From the NCBI RefSeq assembly GCF_900451195.1, contig NZ_UGHR01000006.1, positions 62,001 to 126,000 of the forward strand: a stretch of 64,000 nucleotides of DNA, written 5' to 3'. The stretch comes from Iodobacter fluviatilis (GTDB taxonomy: Bacteria > Pseudomonadota > Gammaproteobacteria > Burkholderiales > Chitinibacteraceae). A model generated the notes under the pieces. It was given only the letters and a program-made list of their open reading frames with translations. It was not told where the DNA came from and made no database searches. Of this stretch, positions 9,662 to 19,061 are shown one piece after another (positions within the stretch are counted from its first letter, which is position 1; the number at the start of each line of letters is the position of its first letter). Position numbers and translations under genes: made by a program.

Positions 9662-10216
9662 ATGGCCGCACAGTTCAAAAACCAGGTTCGTATTATTGGC
9701 GGTGACTATAAACGCCGTTTATTGAAGTTTCCTGACGCAGAAGGCCTGCGTCCAACGCCTGACCGGGTGCGTGAAACGCTGTTTAACTGGCTGGGCCAGG
9801 AGTGTACCAATCTCAGTTGCCTCGATCTTTTCTCGGGCAGTGGTGCGCTCGGTTTTGAGGCGGCATCAAGGAATGCCAAGCGTGTAGTGATGGTAGAGCG
9901 CGCTAAAAACGTGGCTGCCAGCTTAAAAGACAATCAGGCTTTGCTGGGTGCGGCCAATATTGAAGTGATTTGGGGCGATGCTCTGCGCTTTTTAGACAGT
10001 ACTGCCGAGCGTTTTGATGTGGTGTTTTTAGACCCGCCTTTTGCTTCGGATTTTTTAGCGCAAGTATTACCAAAACTACCACGCATCTTAAATGAAGGTG
10101 CTGTGATCTATGCCGAAACAGCCAACTGGCCGGATCGGGATGGTTGGGAAATTGTTAAAGAAGGCCGTGCCGGGCAAGTGAAGTACGCCTTGCTGCGTGC
10201 GGTGGTGCAGAGTTAA
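9662..10216 (+). CDS. rsmD: 16S rRNA (guanine-966-N2) methyltransferase RsmD
   Basis: SAM-dependent methyltransferase acting on G966 of 16S rRNA in the assembled small subunit. The 184 residues show R-I-I-G-G-D-Y-K-R-R near the N-terminus, R-P-T-P-D-R-V-R-E-T-L-F-N-W-L, the SAM motif D-L-F-S-G-S-G-A-L-G-F-E-A-A-S-R and the catalytic D-P-P-F. It is transcribed away from ftsY. A CACAGAG-type repeat follows the stop. Confidence 0.96.
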   Translation: MAAQFKNQVRIIGGDYKRRLLKFPDAEGLRPTPDRVRETLFNWLGQECTNLSCLDLFSGSGALGFEAASRNAKRVVMVERAKNVAASLKDNQALLGAANIEVIWGDALRFLDSTAERFDVVFLDPPFASDFLAQVLPKLPRILNEGAVIYAETANWPDRDGWEIVKEGRAGQVKYALLRAVVQS

Positions 10217-10228
10217 GTAAACCTTAAA

Positions 10229-10346
10229 TCCAAATCTTGAATCACGGAGGTCACTGAGGAAACGGAGTCTCACTGAGAAAACCTTGTGTATGTTTTTCTC
10301 AGTGGCCCTCAGTGTTTTCCTTGAACGAAGTGGCTCAAGGTTTGAG
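10229..10346. repeat. CACAGAG-type dispersed palindromic repeat, full copy
   Basis: Left arm 'aaatcttgaatcacggagg...actgagaaaa', right arm 'ttttctcagtggccctcagtg...ctcaaggttt'. It lies between the convergent rsmD and the GGDEF-EAL gene, where the stem could also end transcription. Confidence 0.8.
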
Positions 10347-10350
10347 TTTT

Positions 10351-12381
10351 TTAAGTAGGGCTTTCTTTCCCCTGCTGCTCAATCAGTAGCAGGGTAAAGT
10401 CCGCTGCGCTCATAGGTTTGTAGCAGAAATAGCCTTGGACTAAGTGGCAACCCAGCTTGGCCAGGTAATCGGCCTGGGCTTGGGTTTCTACCCCTTCGGC
10501 GATGAGCTTTAAACCTAAGTTGGTGGCGATATCAACAATGGAGCGTACGATTGCAGCCGAATGTTGATTCTCTGGCAGGGCCTGGACAAAGGATTGGTCG
10601 ATTTTTAGGTAATCAATGGGGTAATGCTGCAAATAAGCCAGATTAGAATAGCCCGTACCAAAGTCATCCAGTGCCAAGCTAAAACCTGTGCTGTGTAATT
10701 GATTGAGCAGGCTGGATTGGCCATTTCCCATCAGCAGGCTTTCTGTTAACTCCAGCTCGACTAATTCTGCAGGTATCTTGTGATAGCTTAAAATAGCGCT
10801 TAGCTCGTCAGGCAGCTGAGGTTTAAATTGCAAGGCAGATAAATTAATGGCCAGCCGGTTTAATTTAATCCCTATTTTTTTCCATTCGGCGATCTGGCTG
10901 ATCGCTTCATTCAGTACCCAGCTGCCTATGCCCACAATCAGCCCTGTTTCCTCTGCAAAAGGAATAAAGTTTGAAGGCGGAATCATGCCTTTCTGCGGAT
11001 GACGCCAGCGTATCAGCGCTTCTGCACCCATTATTTTTTTGCTGGGTAAATCAATTTGCGGCTGAAAAAATAATTCAAATTGATTGAGATCCAGTGCGTG
11101 GTGCAGCTCTGCTTCCAGCTTGATTCTGTCCAGCGAGCGGCGATTCATTTCACTGGAATAAAACAGATAATTCTGATTGCTTTTCTTTGCGCGTTGCATG
11201 GCCACGGTGGCATTATTAATCAGTGTTTCGGCATGATAGCCATCGTCCGGATAAATGCTGATCCCAATATGGCTTAATAAAACAATTTCCTGGTTTTTTA
11301 AATAAAATGGCGCGGCTGTCGCTTGCAAAATACGCCTAGCGACCAGAATTGCGTCTTCTCTTTGCTCAATTTCAAAGAGCGCAATATAAAACTCATCGCC
11401 ACTGAAGCGGGAAACAACGTCTTCTTCGCGTAATGCGGTTCTGATTCTTCTGGCCAGCTCGGCCAGCAGTGTATCGGCTTCAGAATGGCCGAATGAATCA
11501 TTAATATGTTTAAAGCTATTGATGTTAAAACAGAGCAGAGAGCCGTGTTTTTTTTTGCGTTTGGCTTCTGCTAAAGATTGCGCGAGCAAGGAAAACAGCA
11601 TGGCGCGGTTGGGCAGATTGGTGAGCGTGTCGTAATAGGCCAGCTTATGGATTTTTTCTTCGGCAAGGCGCTTTTCGGTGAGATCGGAAAAAACCACAAA
11701 ATAATGGCTGACTGTGCCGTAATTGGTTTGTACTGCACTGATGGTGAGCCAGGCGGGGAAAACTTCGCCGTCTGCACGGCTGTCCCATAATTCGCCTTCC
11801 CAGTGCCCCATTGCTTTAAGGGTGGCTTCAATGCTCTTTGTGCTGTATTTCTTTTTTAAAAAGCTGGGGACAGTACCCACCACCTCGGCATTGCTGCGGC
11901 CGGTAATCTTTAAATAAGCGTTATTTACACTGACTATCCGCTTATTACTATCGGTAATCACAATGGCTTCGCGGGCGTATTCGATGATGCGGGTATAAAG
12001 CCGGCTTCGTTCTTCATTGGCCAGTTGGCTGCTGATATCCCGCACATAGCCGATCAGCCTTGTTGGCTGGCCAACTTTATTTCGCACCAAAGTGAGGTGT
12101 AGATGAGCCCAAAAATCGCTACCGTCTTTGCGCCGGCGCTTCACATCCATTTCGGCATGGCCATTGGCGATGACTTCATTAAAGAAGTCTTCTTCACCTT
12201 CGCTTTCTGCATCGGCGTATAAAAGCAGAATATGTTTACCCAGTACTTCGTCTGCGGTATAGCCAAACAGCAAGGCGGCCCCACGGTTCCAGCCTGTGAT
12301 ATAGCCTTCCAGATCCATGGTGATCAGCGACGCTTCAAGCGCCGCATAAATACCAGAGTCGCTGTCCAGCTCATTATTCAT
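10351..12381 (-). CDS. PAS-PAS-GGDEF-EAL c-di-GMP signalling protein
   Basis: A 676-residue cytoplasmic protein without membrane helices. Order: PAS (about 8-125), PAS (about 127-240), GGDEF (about 245-410), EAL (about 420-670). The EAL half keeps the catalytic set: E-A-L-I-R-W, N-L-S, E-L-T-E-S, D-D-F-G-T-G-Y-S, K-I-D, E-G-V-E and Q-G-Y. The GGDEF half reads S-G-D-E-F, and the usual metal-binding aspartate of the D-x-D-x-F-K segment is Asn (N-I-N-S-F-K). An RxxD I-site is present five residues before S-G-D-E-F. I infer a phosphodiesterase with a probably inactive cyclase domain. The start overlaps the HDOD gene stop by four bases. Confidence 0.93.
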   Translation of the reverse strand: MNNELDSDSGIYAALEASLITMDLEGYITGWNRGAALLFGYTADEVLGKHILLLYADAESEGEEDFFNEVIANGHAEMDVKRRRKDGSDFWAHLHLTLVRNKVGQPTRLIGYVRDISSQLANEERSRLYTRIIEYAREAIVITDSNKRIVSVNNAYLKITGRSNAEVVGTVPSFLKKKYSTKSIEATLKAMGHWEGELWDSRADGEVFPAWLTISAVQTNYGTVSHYFVVFSDLTEKRLAEEKIHKLAYYDTLTNLPNRAMLFSLLAQSLAEAKRKKKHGSLLCFNINSFKHINDSFGHSEADTLLAELARRIRTALREEDVVSRFSGDEFYIALFEIEQREDAILVARRILQATAAPFYLKNQEIVLLSHIGISIYPDDGYHAETLINNATVAMQRAKKSNQNYLFYSSEMNRRSLDRIKLEAELHHALDLNQFELFFQPQIDLPSKKIMGAEALIRWRHPQKGMIPPSNFIPFAEETGLIVGIGSWVLNEAISQIAEWKKIGIKLNRLAINLSALQFKPQLPDELSAILSYHKIPAELVELELTESLLMGNGQSSLLNQLHSTGFSLALDDFGTGYSNLAYLQHYPIDYLKIDQSFVQALPENQHSAAIVRSIVDIATNLGLKLIAEGVETQAQADYLAKLGCHLVQGYFCYKPMSAADFTLLLIEQQGKESPT

Positions 12382-13373
12382 GCATCACCTGAAGCCAGTA
12401 ATTTTCTGACCCAGTGGCAGGCATTGATTTCAGATTGCAGCCAGTTTGCCGATTGGGTATCTGGTAGCAGGCTGGCAAGCAGCGTGTTGTCTGCTGCCTC
12501 TATAGCGCCAAGGGCTTTAATGGCATTGCCGATGGGGCCTTCTGCTGCGAGCAGGCCCGCGCTGAGCTCAGGGCTTAGCGGCAGCGGATTTAGAATTTCT
12601 GCAAGAGGCTGGCCAAACAGGCGATCCAGTAAAGACAGCATTCCCGCCATAAAAGCGGCATCGGGCTTGAGATTGGGCAGGGCATCGCTGCCCGCCCAGC
12701 TTTCCAGCCGCTTGGCACGTAAGGCCGCCAAGAGCAGCAGCGGCGGCGTACCGCTGTCGCTTCCAAATTGCTCTGCATAGAGCAAAAGCTGCAACCAGCG
12801 TTGCAGTTGGCGTCTGCCTAAAATAGCAATCGCTTGCCGCAAGCTTTCGGCATGAGCACCCCCACCTACTGCCACAGAATTCACCAATCTTAATAAGCTA
12901 AAAACCAGTTGAGGTGCTTTGGCGATCACACTTTCAATCGCCGGGGTATCGGCATCGCTGGTAATCAGCCCCAGTAATTCAAGTAATACCGGCTTGCTGG
13001 GGTTGGGGCGGCCATCGTTTTTTTGCGGCGCAAGCAGCCAAGTGCCTGTCAGCCATGCTTTGGGGGGTAATTGGCTGGGCAGAGTGGTGATGCCGCAAAT
13101 AAGGCCAGGGTCTTCGCTGGGGGCGCTGAGTAATCTGCGTGAGGTTTGAGGGGAAGGCAGTGCTAACTCATTATTATTGAGGAGTACCACATAGGGGTGG
13201 GGCTCGGGTAAGTCCGGGGGGAGTAAGCCATCTGTGCTTTCCCATAAGCAGGGGAGCTTTGCCAACGAAGAATCCGCCAGCATAGGGGCCAGCAAGGCAA
13301 GCTGTGCGCCATCAGCATGGGCGCGCAGGGCAACCCACTGATTTTCAGTATTCCAAACAGGTTCGAGTAGCAT
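12378..13373 (-). CDS. HDOD-domain signalling protein
   Basis: A 331-residue protein with an HDOD domain at about residues 125-300. It shows the family pattern: L-L-R-L-V-N-S-V-A, then the A-I-A-I-L-G-R-R-Q-L-Q-R-W-L segment. The His-Asp pair of true HD phosphohydrolases is absent, as is normal for HDOD, so it is likely a regulatory or protein-interaction module. The N-terminal 120 residues sit where YuxH-type proteins carry a degenerate EAL domain, but no EAL motif is visible. It is translationally coupled to the downstream PAS-GGDEF-EAL gene, so the two probably work in one signalling unit. Confidence 0.8.
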   Translation of the reverse strand: MLLEPVWNTENQWVALRAHADGAQLALLAPMLADSSLAKLPCLWESTDGLLPPDLPEPHPYVVLLNNNELALPSPQTSRRLLSAPSEDPGLICGITTLPSQLPPKAWLTGTWLLAPQKNDGRPNPSKPVLLELLGLITSDADTPAIESVIAKAPQLVFSLLRLVNSVAVGGGAHAESLRQAIAILGRRQLQRWLQLLLYAEQFGSDSGTPPLLLLAALRAKRLESWAGSDALPNLKPDAAFMAGMLSLLDRLFGQPLAEILNPLPLSPELSAGLLAAEGPIGNAIKALGAIEAADNTLLASLLPDTQSANWLQSEINACHWVRKLLASGDA

Positions 13374-13474
13374 GATCTGAACGCAGCATGATGACTCTTT
13401 ACCCTAGCTCTGTCAGGAGCCATGGGCAAGGAGTCATTACTTTGTCAGCCAATTAATGGCTTATTCTCTTTAAA

Positions 13475-14521
13475 CTACGCTGGCTGTGTATAGACTCTAG
13501 CTTCTCTAGGTGTAAGAAATACTGTTTCATCGGTCTTCCACTGGCCTTCTTGCTGACGTTCACGGGTCAGTTCTACTTCTACGATATCACCATTGGCGAC
13601 TTCGACCTCCAGCCTGACTGTTGCCCCCAGTAGGCGCACATGGATAATTTTGCCTTCGATGGCGGATGAATTTGCCAGCCTAGAAAGATCAATTTCATGC
13701 GGGCGGACATAAACAGTGGCCGCTGCGCTATTTTCGGGCGCAGCAAAGCGCGTGCCGCCAACCTCTGCCCAGCCTTCATGCACACGGCTGTGGAACAGAT
13801 TTACATCGCCTAAGAACTGATACACAAAGGGCGTGGCTGGTGTGTCATAAACCTGCTCGGGGGTACCAATCTGCTCGATCTGGCCCTTATTCATCACCAC
13901 CACGCGATCGGCCACTTCCAGCGCTTCTTCCTGATCGTGAGTTACAAACACGCTGGTGATATGCATTTCATCGTGCAGACGGCGCAACCAGCGGCGCAAC
14001 TCTTTACGCACCTTGGTATCCAGCGCGCCAAAGGGCTCGTCTAGCAGCAAGACTTTAGGCTCTACTGCCAGCGCGCGTGCTAAGGCAATCCGCTGTCTTT
14101 GCCCGCCTGATAACTGAGCCGGGAAGCGATCGGCCAGCCAGTCCAGCTGCACCATATTTAAGAGAGCATGAACTTTTTCTTTGATAACGCTTTCTGAAGG
14201 GCGGGTTTTCTTGGGGCGAACACGCAGGCCAAAGGCGACGTTTTCAAATACGGTCATATGGCGGAACAGCGCATAGTGCTGGAAAACAAAGCCGACTTGC
14301 CGCTCCCGCACATGGGTGTCGGTGGCATCTTCACCGTGAAATAAAATTTGCCCCTGATCCGGCGTTTCCAGCCCCGCAATCACCCGCAATAAGGTGGTTT
14401 TGCCACAGCCTGAAGGCCCAAGCAGCGCCAGCAGCTCGCCTGAGTTCACTTCTAAATTTAGATTATCCAGCGCGGTAAAAGCACCAAAGCGCTTGGCAAT
14501 GTTTTTGACTTCGATACTCAT
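13475..14521 (-). CDS. cysA: Sulfate/thiosulfate ABC transporter ATPase CysA
   Basis: ATP-binding subunit of the sulfate/thiosulfate importer. Walker A is G-P-S-G-C-G-K-T-T, the signature L-S-G-G-Q-R-Q-R and Walker [12 protein letters not shown], followed by a C-terminal regulatory TOBE-like domain. I use the ATG at 14521 (M-S-I-E-V-K-N-I), giving 348 residues and preceded by an AAAAGG site. The longer frame to 14578 runs into repeat sequence. The gap to cysW is about 140 bp and contains a repeat half copy plus a seven-fold heptamer, unlike the tighter spacing elsewhere in the operon. Confidence 0.95.
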   Translation of the reverse strand: MSIEVKNIAKRFGAFTALDNLNLEVNSGELLALLGPSGCGKTTLLRVIAGLETPDQGQILFHGEDATDTHVRERQVGFVFQHYALFRHMTVFENVAFGLRVRPKKTRPSESVIKEKVHALLNMVQLDWLADRFPAQLSGGQRQRIALARALAVEPKVLLLDEPFGALDTKVRKELRRWLRRLHDEMHITSVFVTHDQEEALEVADRVVVMNKGQIEQIGTPEQVYDTPATPFVYQFLGDVNLFHSRVHEGWAEVGGTRFAAPENSAAATVYVRPHEIDLSRLANSSAIEGKIIHVRLLGATVRLEVEVANGDIVEVELTRERQQEGQWKTDETVFLTPREARVYTQPA

Positions 14522-14550
14522 ATTGAATGCCTTTTGATATTGCGTAGCAA

Positions 14551-14590
14551 AACCCAAATCTTGAAACACTGAGAACACGGAGTTTCACCG
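14551..14590. repeat. CACAGAG-type dispersed repeat, half copy
   Basis: Reads 'caaatcttgaaacactgagaacacggagtttcacc' in broken form; it matches the left arm of the family. It lies in the cysW-cysA gap. Confidence 0.65.
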
Positions 14591-14610
14591 CGGGACGCTA
14601 GGCTATTGCC

Positions 14611-14659
14611 GACTCCCGACTCCCGACTCCCGACTCCCGACTCCCGACTCCCGACTCCC
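14611..14659. repeat. (GACTCCC)7 heptamer tandem repeat in the cysW-cysA gap
   Basis: Seven perfect 7-bp units between cysW and cysA. The array ends four bases before the cysW stop codon. A heptamer is not a codon multiple, but the array is noncoding; copy-number change would alter spacing inside the operon message. Confidence 0.92.
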
Positions 14660-14663
14660 CGAT

Positions 14664-15533
14664 CTATTCCTCAACGGCATGCCGGCGATCTGCTTCAGCT
14701 TGCTGCTCGCTTTTCCATTCCACATAGCTTTTAGCCGCTAGGGTGAGCAGGGCTAAGAGCGCGAGGATGGAGGCGCAGGCGAATGCGCCGACGAAGTTGT
14801 ATTCGTTGTAGAGAATCTCTACATGCAGCGGCACGGTATTGGTCATGCCGCGAATATGGCCGGAGACCACCGAGACCGCGCCAAACTCACCCATGGCACG
14901 GGCATTGGCCAGAATCACACCGTAGAGCAGGCCCCATTTGATATTGGGCAGCGTGACCCGCCAGAACATCTGCCAGCTGGATGCGCCCAACACAATGGCG
15001 GCTTGCTCTTCGTCCGAGCCCTGCGCTTCCATCAGCGGAATCAGCTCGCGGGCCACAAAGGGAAAGGTGACAAAGATCGTGGCCAGCACAATGCCCGGCA
15101 CGGCAAAGATAATTTTGTAATCGTTTTCAATCAGCCAAGGCCCCCACCAGCCCTGCGCGCCAAACATCAGCACATAAATCAGCCCGGCTACCACAGGGGA
15201 TACCGAAAATGGCAGATCAATCAGCGTGGTTAAAATGCTTTTACCGCGAAAATCAAAACGGGCAATCGACCATGCGGCTGCGATACCAAAAATCAGATTG
15301 GCAGGCAGGGAAATTGCCGCAACGATCAGGGTCAGCTTGATCGCTTGTAGTGCATCCGGCTCAACTAAGGCTGCCAGATAAAGTTGCCAGCCTTGGCGAA
15401 ACGCTTCGATAAAAACGGAGGCCAGCGGAATCACCAGGAAAACGCCAATAAATAGCAGCGCAAGGCTGGTGAGCAGATAGCGCACGGCACGGCTTTCGGT
15501 GGTGACGATGGAGCGTTGAATGGTTGAAGCCAT
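14664..15533 (-). CDS. cysW: Sulfate ABC transporter permease CysW
   Basis: One of two inner-membrane permeases of the sulfate/thiosulfate importer. The 289 residues contain about six hydrophobic helices and the BPD_transp_1 coupling loop ([21 protein letters not shown]). The segment [17 protein letters not shown] is typical of CysW. It follows cysT by about 70 bp on the same strand. Confidence 0.96.
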   Translation of the reverse strand: MASTIQRSIVTTESRAVRYLLTSLALLFIGVFLVIPLASVFIEAFRQGWQLYLAALVEPDALQAIKLTLIVAAISLPANLIFGIAAAWSIARFDFRGKSILTTLIDLPFSVSPVVAGLIYVLMFGAQGWWGPWLIENDYKIIFAVPGIVLATIFVTFPFVARELIPLMEAQGSDEEQAAIVLGASSWQMFWRVTLPNIKWGLLYGVILANARAMGEFGAVSVVSGHIRGMTNTVPLHVEILYNEYNFVGAFACASILALLALLTLAAKSYVEWKSEQQAEADRRHAVEE

Positions 15534-15603
15534 TATCTATGCCCCTTTGGTCTAAGCTGTCTTGCAATATTTCTGGAGGTGGAAATGTAGTGTATTGAAG
15601 CCA

Positions 15604-16437
15604 TTATTTGCGTCTCCCCAGTCTTTTGGCCGCCCACCACTGCAGGCCGTTAATTAATAAGAGCAGGGCAAAAGACACCACCAACATCACTACGGCAATC
15701 GCGGTTGCACCCAGATAATCGTATTGCTCTAGTTTGGAAATAATCATCAGCGGGGTGATTTCGGAAACAAAAGGCATATTGCCAGCGATAAAAATCACTG
15801 AGCCATACTCACCAATCGCCCGGGCAAAGGCCAGTGCAAAGCCGGTTAAGAGCGCTGGCAAGATGGTAGGGAAAATCACTTTATAAAAAATCTGCCAGCG
15901 CGTGGCACCTAGGCTACAGGCGGCTTCTTCCAGCTCGTGCTCTAAATCTTGCAGCACGGGCTGCACGGTACGCACGACAAAGGGCAGGGTGACAAAGGTC
16001 AGTGCAATCACGATGCCAATCGGAGTAAAGGCAATCTTAAAACCCAGTGGCTCCAGATATTGGCCAATCCAGCCATTGGGGGCATAAATAGTCGCCAGCG
16101 CAATCCCGGCCACGGCGGTGGGCAGGGCAAAAGGCAGATCGACCATGGCATCAATAAAGCGTTTGCCATAGAACTGATAGCGCACCAGCACCCAAGCTAC
16201 TAATAGACCGGTGAATAGATTAATCAGCGCCGCCAGTAAAGACGCGCCAAAAGTCAGCTTATAAGAAGCCACCACGCGCGGCTCGCTAATAATCTGCCAA
16301 AAATGCGCCCAGCTTAAGGCGCTGGTTTTGATGAGCAGCGCCGAGAGCGGCAGCAAGACTATGATGGACAAATATAACAACGTGTAGCCAAGGCTTAGAT
16401 TAAAACCGGGCAACACGCTTGGCTGTTTGAAGCGCAT
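15604..16437 (-). CDS. cysT: Sulfate ABC transporter permease CysT (CysU)
   Basis: Second permease of the importer. The 277 residues have about six membrane helices, the coupling loop E-E-A-A-C-S-L-G-A-T-R-W-Q-I-F and the segment A-R-A-I-G-E-Y-G-S-V-I-F-I-A-G-N, which marks CysT rather than CysW. It lies between the CysP-like gene upstream and cysW downstream, all on the minus strand. A full CACAGAG-type repeat separates it from the CysP-like gene. Confidence 0.96.
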   Translation of the reverse strand: MRFKQPSVLPGFNLSLGYTLLYLSIIVLLPLSALLIKTSALSWAHFWQIISEPRVVASYKLTFGASLLAALINLFTGLLVAWVLVRYQFYGKRFIDAMVDLPFALPTAVAGIALATIYAPNGWIGQYLEPLGFKIAFTPIGIVIALTFVTLPFVVRTVQPVLQDLEHELEEAACSLGATRWQIFYKVIFPTILPALLTGFALAFARAIGEYGSVIFIAGNMPFVSEITPLMIISKLEQYDYLGATAIAVVMLVVSFALLLLINGLQWWAAKRLGRRK

Positions 16438-16478
16438 GGTGAATCCGATGGGGTGTAAAAGGGAATTCCACGTAGTGG

Positions 16479-16600
16479 TTTAGAGCGCTAAATCTTGAGC
16501 CACAGAGGTGGACACAGAGAGCCACAGAGAAAACCTGCTCTTTAGTTAGATTTCCTCAGTGAAACTCTGTGCTCGTGCCCTCTGTCGTTTAAGGTTTAAT
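16479..16600. repeat. CACAGAG-type dispersed palindromic repeat, full copy
   Basis: Left arm 'gagcgctaaatcttgagccacagagg', right arm 'ctctgtgctcgtgccctctgtcgtttaagg' in broken form. It sits inside the sulfate operon, between the CysP-like gene and cysT, and could fold in the polycistronic message. Confidence 0.8.
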
Positions 16601-16612
16601 TCTGGTGGCGTA

Positions 16613-17614
16613 TCAGCGCTTAGCAATGCTTGCTGCGATCTGGTCGTAAATTGCACCGTCTTCAAAGTGGGTTTTCTGGGCTTTTTGCCAGCCGCCGAAG
16701 TCTTCGATGGCGAATAATTTAATGGCCGGGAATTGCTTGGCGTATTTGGCGGCAATCGTTTTGTCTCTTGGACGCAGATAGTTTTGCGCGGCAATTTCCT
16801 GGCCGGCTGGGCTCCACAGGTATTTCAGATATTCTTCGGCCTGCTTGCGCGTGCCTTTTTTATCGACGACTTTATCGACGATGGCCACAGGAGGCTCTGC
16901 TTCGATGGAGATGCTGGGGTAAACCACTTCAAAATTGCCACGGCCAAATTCTTTGGCGATCATTTCCGCTTCGTTTTCAAAGGTCACCAAAACATCGCCA
17001 ATCTGGCGCTGCATAAAGGTGGTGGTGGCGGCGCGGCCACCGGCATCCAGTACGGGGATGTTTTTGAATACGCTGGCAACAAATTCACGCGCTTTTGCCT
17101 CGTTGCCACCAGGTAGTTTTGCGGCATAGCCCCAAGCCGCCAGATAGGTGTAGCGGCCATTACCCGATGTTTTTGGGTTGGGCACGATCACGCCAACGCC
17201 GGGTTTTGTTAAATCATTCCAGTCTTTAATCCCTTTCGGGTTGCCCTTACGTACGATCAGCACTTGCAAGCTGGTAAAGGGCGCTGCGTCATTGGGCAGG
17301 CGTTTGGCCCAGTCAGAGGGGAGTAATTTAGCTTTGTCGGCGATGGCGTCGATATCGTTATGCTGATTCATCGTCACCACATCAGCCTGTAAGCCATCGA
17401 TCACCGAGCGCGCCTGCTTGCTGGAGCCGCCGTGTGACATTTGCAGGGTGATGTCTTCGCCTGATTTTGCTTTCCAGTATTTGGCAAAGGCCGGGTTGTA
17501 ATCTTTATAGAAATCACGCATCACATCGTAAGACACATTCAGCAGGGTGCTGTCGGCAAAAGCAGGCAGGGTGGTGCTGAGGGCGATGGCAACGAGCAGA
17601 GACTTAAGACGCAT
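16613..17614 (-). CDS. cysP: Periplasmic thiosulfate/sulfate-binding protein, CysP-like
   Basis: Substrate-binding protein for the CysTWA importer. The 333 residues begin with a Sec signal peptide (about 1-20, ending A-F-A). L-N-V-S-Y-D-V-x-R and S-H-G-G-S-S-K-Q-A-R-S are ligand-pocket segments. Three places look CysP-like rather than Sbp-like: A-D-V-V-T-M-N-Q, K-T-S-G-N-G-R-Y-T-Y, and Phe in V-T-F-E-N-E-A where Sbp has Trp. The paralogue at 19062-20054 keeps the Sbp form at all three. A standalone EAL gene precedes it by 87 bp on the same strand. Confidence 0.88.
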   Translation of the reverse strand: MRLKSLLVAIALSTTLPAFADSTLLNVSYDVMRDFYKDYNPAFAKYWKAKSGEDITLQMSHGGSSKQARSVIDGLQADVVTMNQHNDIDAIADKAKLLPSDWAKRLPNDAAPFTSLQVLIVRKGNPKGIKDWNDLTKPGVGVIVPNPKTSGNGRYTYLAAWGYAAKLPGGNEAKAREFVASVFKNIPVLDAGGRAATTTFMQRQIGDVLVTFENEAEMIAKEFGRGNFEVVYPSISIEAEPPVAIVDKVVDKKGTRKQAEEYLKYLWSPAGQEIAAQNYLRPRDKTIAAKYAKQFPAIKLFAIEDFGGWQKAQKTHFEDGAIYDQIAASIAKR

Positions 17615-17701
17615 GACGATTTCCTAGCTGTGTGTCAGATAGCGTCGATTTTTACCGGTTTTGTTAAGATGTACAAAGACTATTGAGTGTTATTTAAATA
17701 A

Positions 17702-18526
17702 CTAAATGTGTTTGTTTAAATATCTGGGTTCTGCCAGAAAATAGCCTTGAAAGAAATCCGCACCGCTTTCTTTAGCGATGGCCAGCTGCTCAGCGCTTTC
17801 TATGCCCTCGATCACAACCTGACTATCCAGCCCGTGTAGCATTTCAACTAGCTGGCCGAGCAATCGCTGCGCCTTACTATTGTTATCTGTGGCGTGAATT
17901 AAGACTTTGTCCAGTTTTACAATGTCTGGCGATAAAGACAGCAGGCGGCAGAGATTGGCATTTTTCTGGCCGTAATCATCAATCGCAATCCGGTAGCCAC
18001 GCTGGCGGTAATTTTGTACCGCGTGGGTTAGGTCGGTTTCTTGCGCGTCAGGAATGGCTGATTCAAGGATCTCCAAAACCACATCGGTGGGTTTTAAGCC
18101 CTGATCCTGCAAAATGCGCTCAAACGCTTCACCGTGCTGTTTTTCAACGGCAATCAGCAGCTCAGGGTGAACATTAAGAAACAGCGTTTTATCTTTTTGC
18201 GGGCCAGCAAGATGGTTCATTAAATGCAGGCTGCGGCACAGGCGATCAAAGGCGACTAAGCATTCGCCACGGGCGGCGCTTTTAAATACATCGGCAGGCG
18301 AAATGGCTTTGCGGCGAATGCTGGCGCGCAGCAGGCCTTCTTCGCCGATGATGGTTTCAGCGTCTGCTGCAAAAATGGGCTGAAATACGCTGGTGAGCTC
18401 CAGCCCCAGCGCCTTCACCACGATGCCGCGTTCCTGAGTGCAGGCAAACTGGGCACTGGGCCAATCGGCAAGGGTATCTTCCGGCACATGCAAAGTGCCG
18501 CTGGCATGATGGACTGGGACGGGCAT
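17702..18526 (-). CDS. Standalone EAL-domain protein paired with the CysP-like gene
   Basis: A 274-residue soluble protein: about 55 N-terminal residues shared only with the paralogue at 20151-21014, then an EAL fold. The motif reads E-G-L-L-R in place of E-A-L-x-R. The segments F-Q-P-I-F, L-N-V-H, L-E-I-L-E-S, I-D-D-Y-G, K-L-D, E-G-I-E and F-Q-G-Y are present. Loop 6 is not canonical (D-D-Y-G-Q-K-N-A-N-L against D-D-F-G-T-G-Y-S-N-L in the 10351 gene), so phosphodiesterase activity is doubtful. I start at 18526 to match the paralogue; the frame could extend to 18601. It is probably co-transcribed with the binding-protein gene. Confidence 0.85.
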   Translation of the reverse strand: MPVPVHHASGTLHVPEDTLADWPSAQFACTQERGIVVKALGLELTSVFQPIFAADAETIIGEEGLLRASIRRKAISPADVFKSAARGECLVAFDRLCRSLHLMNHLAGPQKDKTLFLNVHPELLIAVEKQHGEAFERILQDQGLKPTDVVLEILESAIPDAQETDLTHAVQNYRQRGYRIAIDDYGQKNANLCRLLSLSPDIVKLDKVLIHATDNNSKAQRLLGQLVEMLHGLDSQVVIEGIESAEQLAIAKESGADFFQGYFLAEPRYLNKHI

Positions 18527-18690
18527 GGTGGGCTCTTTTCTAATGGGGCTTATGCGTGCTAGGTCTTTGTTAAACAGTGACTCTTGCCAACTTTGAATCA
18601 TTGTAGGGCGTGTGAAAACGGCCAGATTTATGCCTCAAAAGCGAATAAGCGGCTGGTTTCTCTACTTGAGCGCTAACTAAAATCAAAAAG

Positions 18691-18930
18691 ACCTTTTTAG
18701 TGCCTTCGGCACGTTGATTTAGGTGCGGGAGTCCCCCGCGAGGGACTCACTTTCTTGAACGGCCAAGAAAGTAAGCAAAGAAGGCCGCCCCGAACAGCAC
18801 GAAGGCTCCTCCCTGCGGATAAGCAGCACGGCGAAAAAGGCTGCGCGCTCGCTGCCTCGCTACCCCTTTTCCGAAACCCCGATCCGCTTATTCCTCGCTT
18901 CGGCGTGCTTCAGGGGGGGAATTTAAGCCC
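18691..18930 (+). repeat. Long intergenic repeat (about 235 bp), copy 1
   Basis: Contains TTTAGTGCCTTCGGCACGTT, then CTTGAACGGCCAAGAAAG, GAAGGCCGCCCC, CTCGCTGCCTCGCT and a final GGCGTGCTTCAGG. An opposite-strand, partly diverged copy lies at 35118-35352. It encodes no recognisable protein. Confidence 0.75.
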
Positions 18931-19013
18931 CGTGCCATTAACCGCGATATAAACCCAGATATTTAAGGTTTAAAAATGCTTAAAATCTAATCATAAAAAT
19001 TTATATCAACCCC

Positions 19014-19050
19014 TAGTCTCCGTGAAGCTCCGAGTTTCAAGATTTAGGTT
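19014..19050. repeat. CACAGAG-type dispersed repeat, right-half copy
   Basis: Reads 'gtctccgtgaagctccgagtttcaagattt' in broken form, matching the right arm of the family. No left arm is visible nearby. Confidence 0.6.
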
Positions 19051-19061
19051 GCCCACATCTT

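Larger units (their letters stand above)
18602..19061. other. Repeat-filled gap between the two EAL/binding-protein modules
   Basis: This 460-bp stretch holds the long repeat (18691-18930) and a half copy of the CACAGAG-type repeat (19014-19050). No gene is supported. A 65-codon plus-strand frame inside the repeat is a by-product of repeat sequence. Confidence 0.7.

Noticed and set aside
14611..14659. GACTCCC array considered as origin iterons or a CRISPR
   Set aside because: Units are only 7 bp with no spacers, inside an operon and without a replication gene nearby.
18755..18952. 65-codon frame inside the long repeat
   Set aside because: Repeat-derived sequence with no conserved protein features; the opposite-orientation copy at 35134 gives an unrelated frame.
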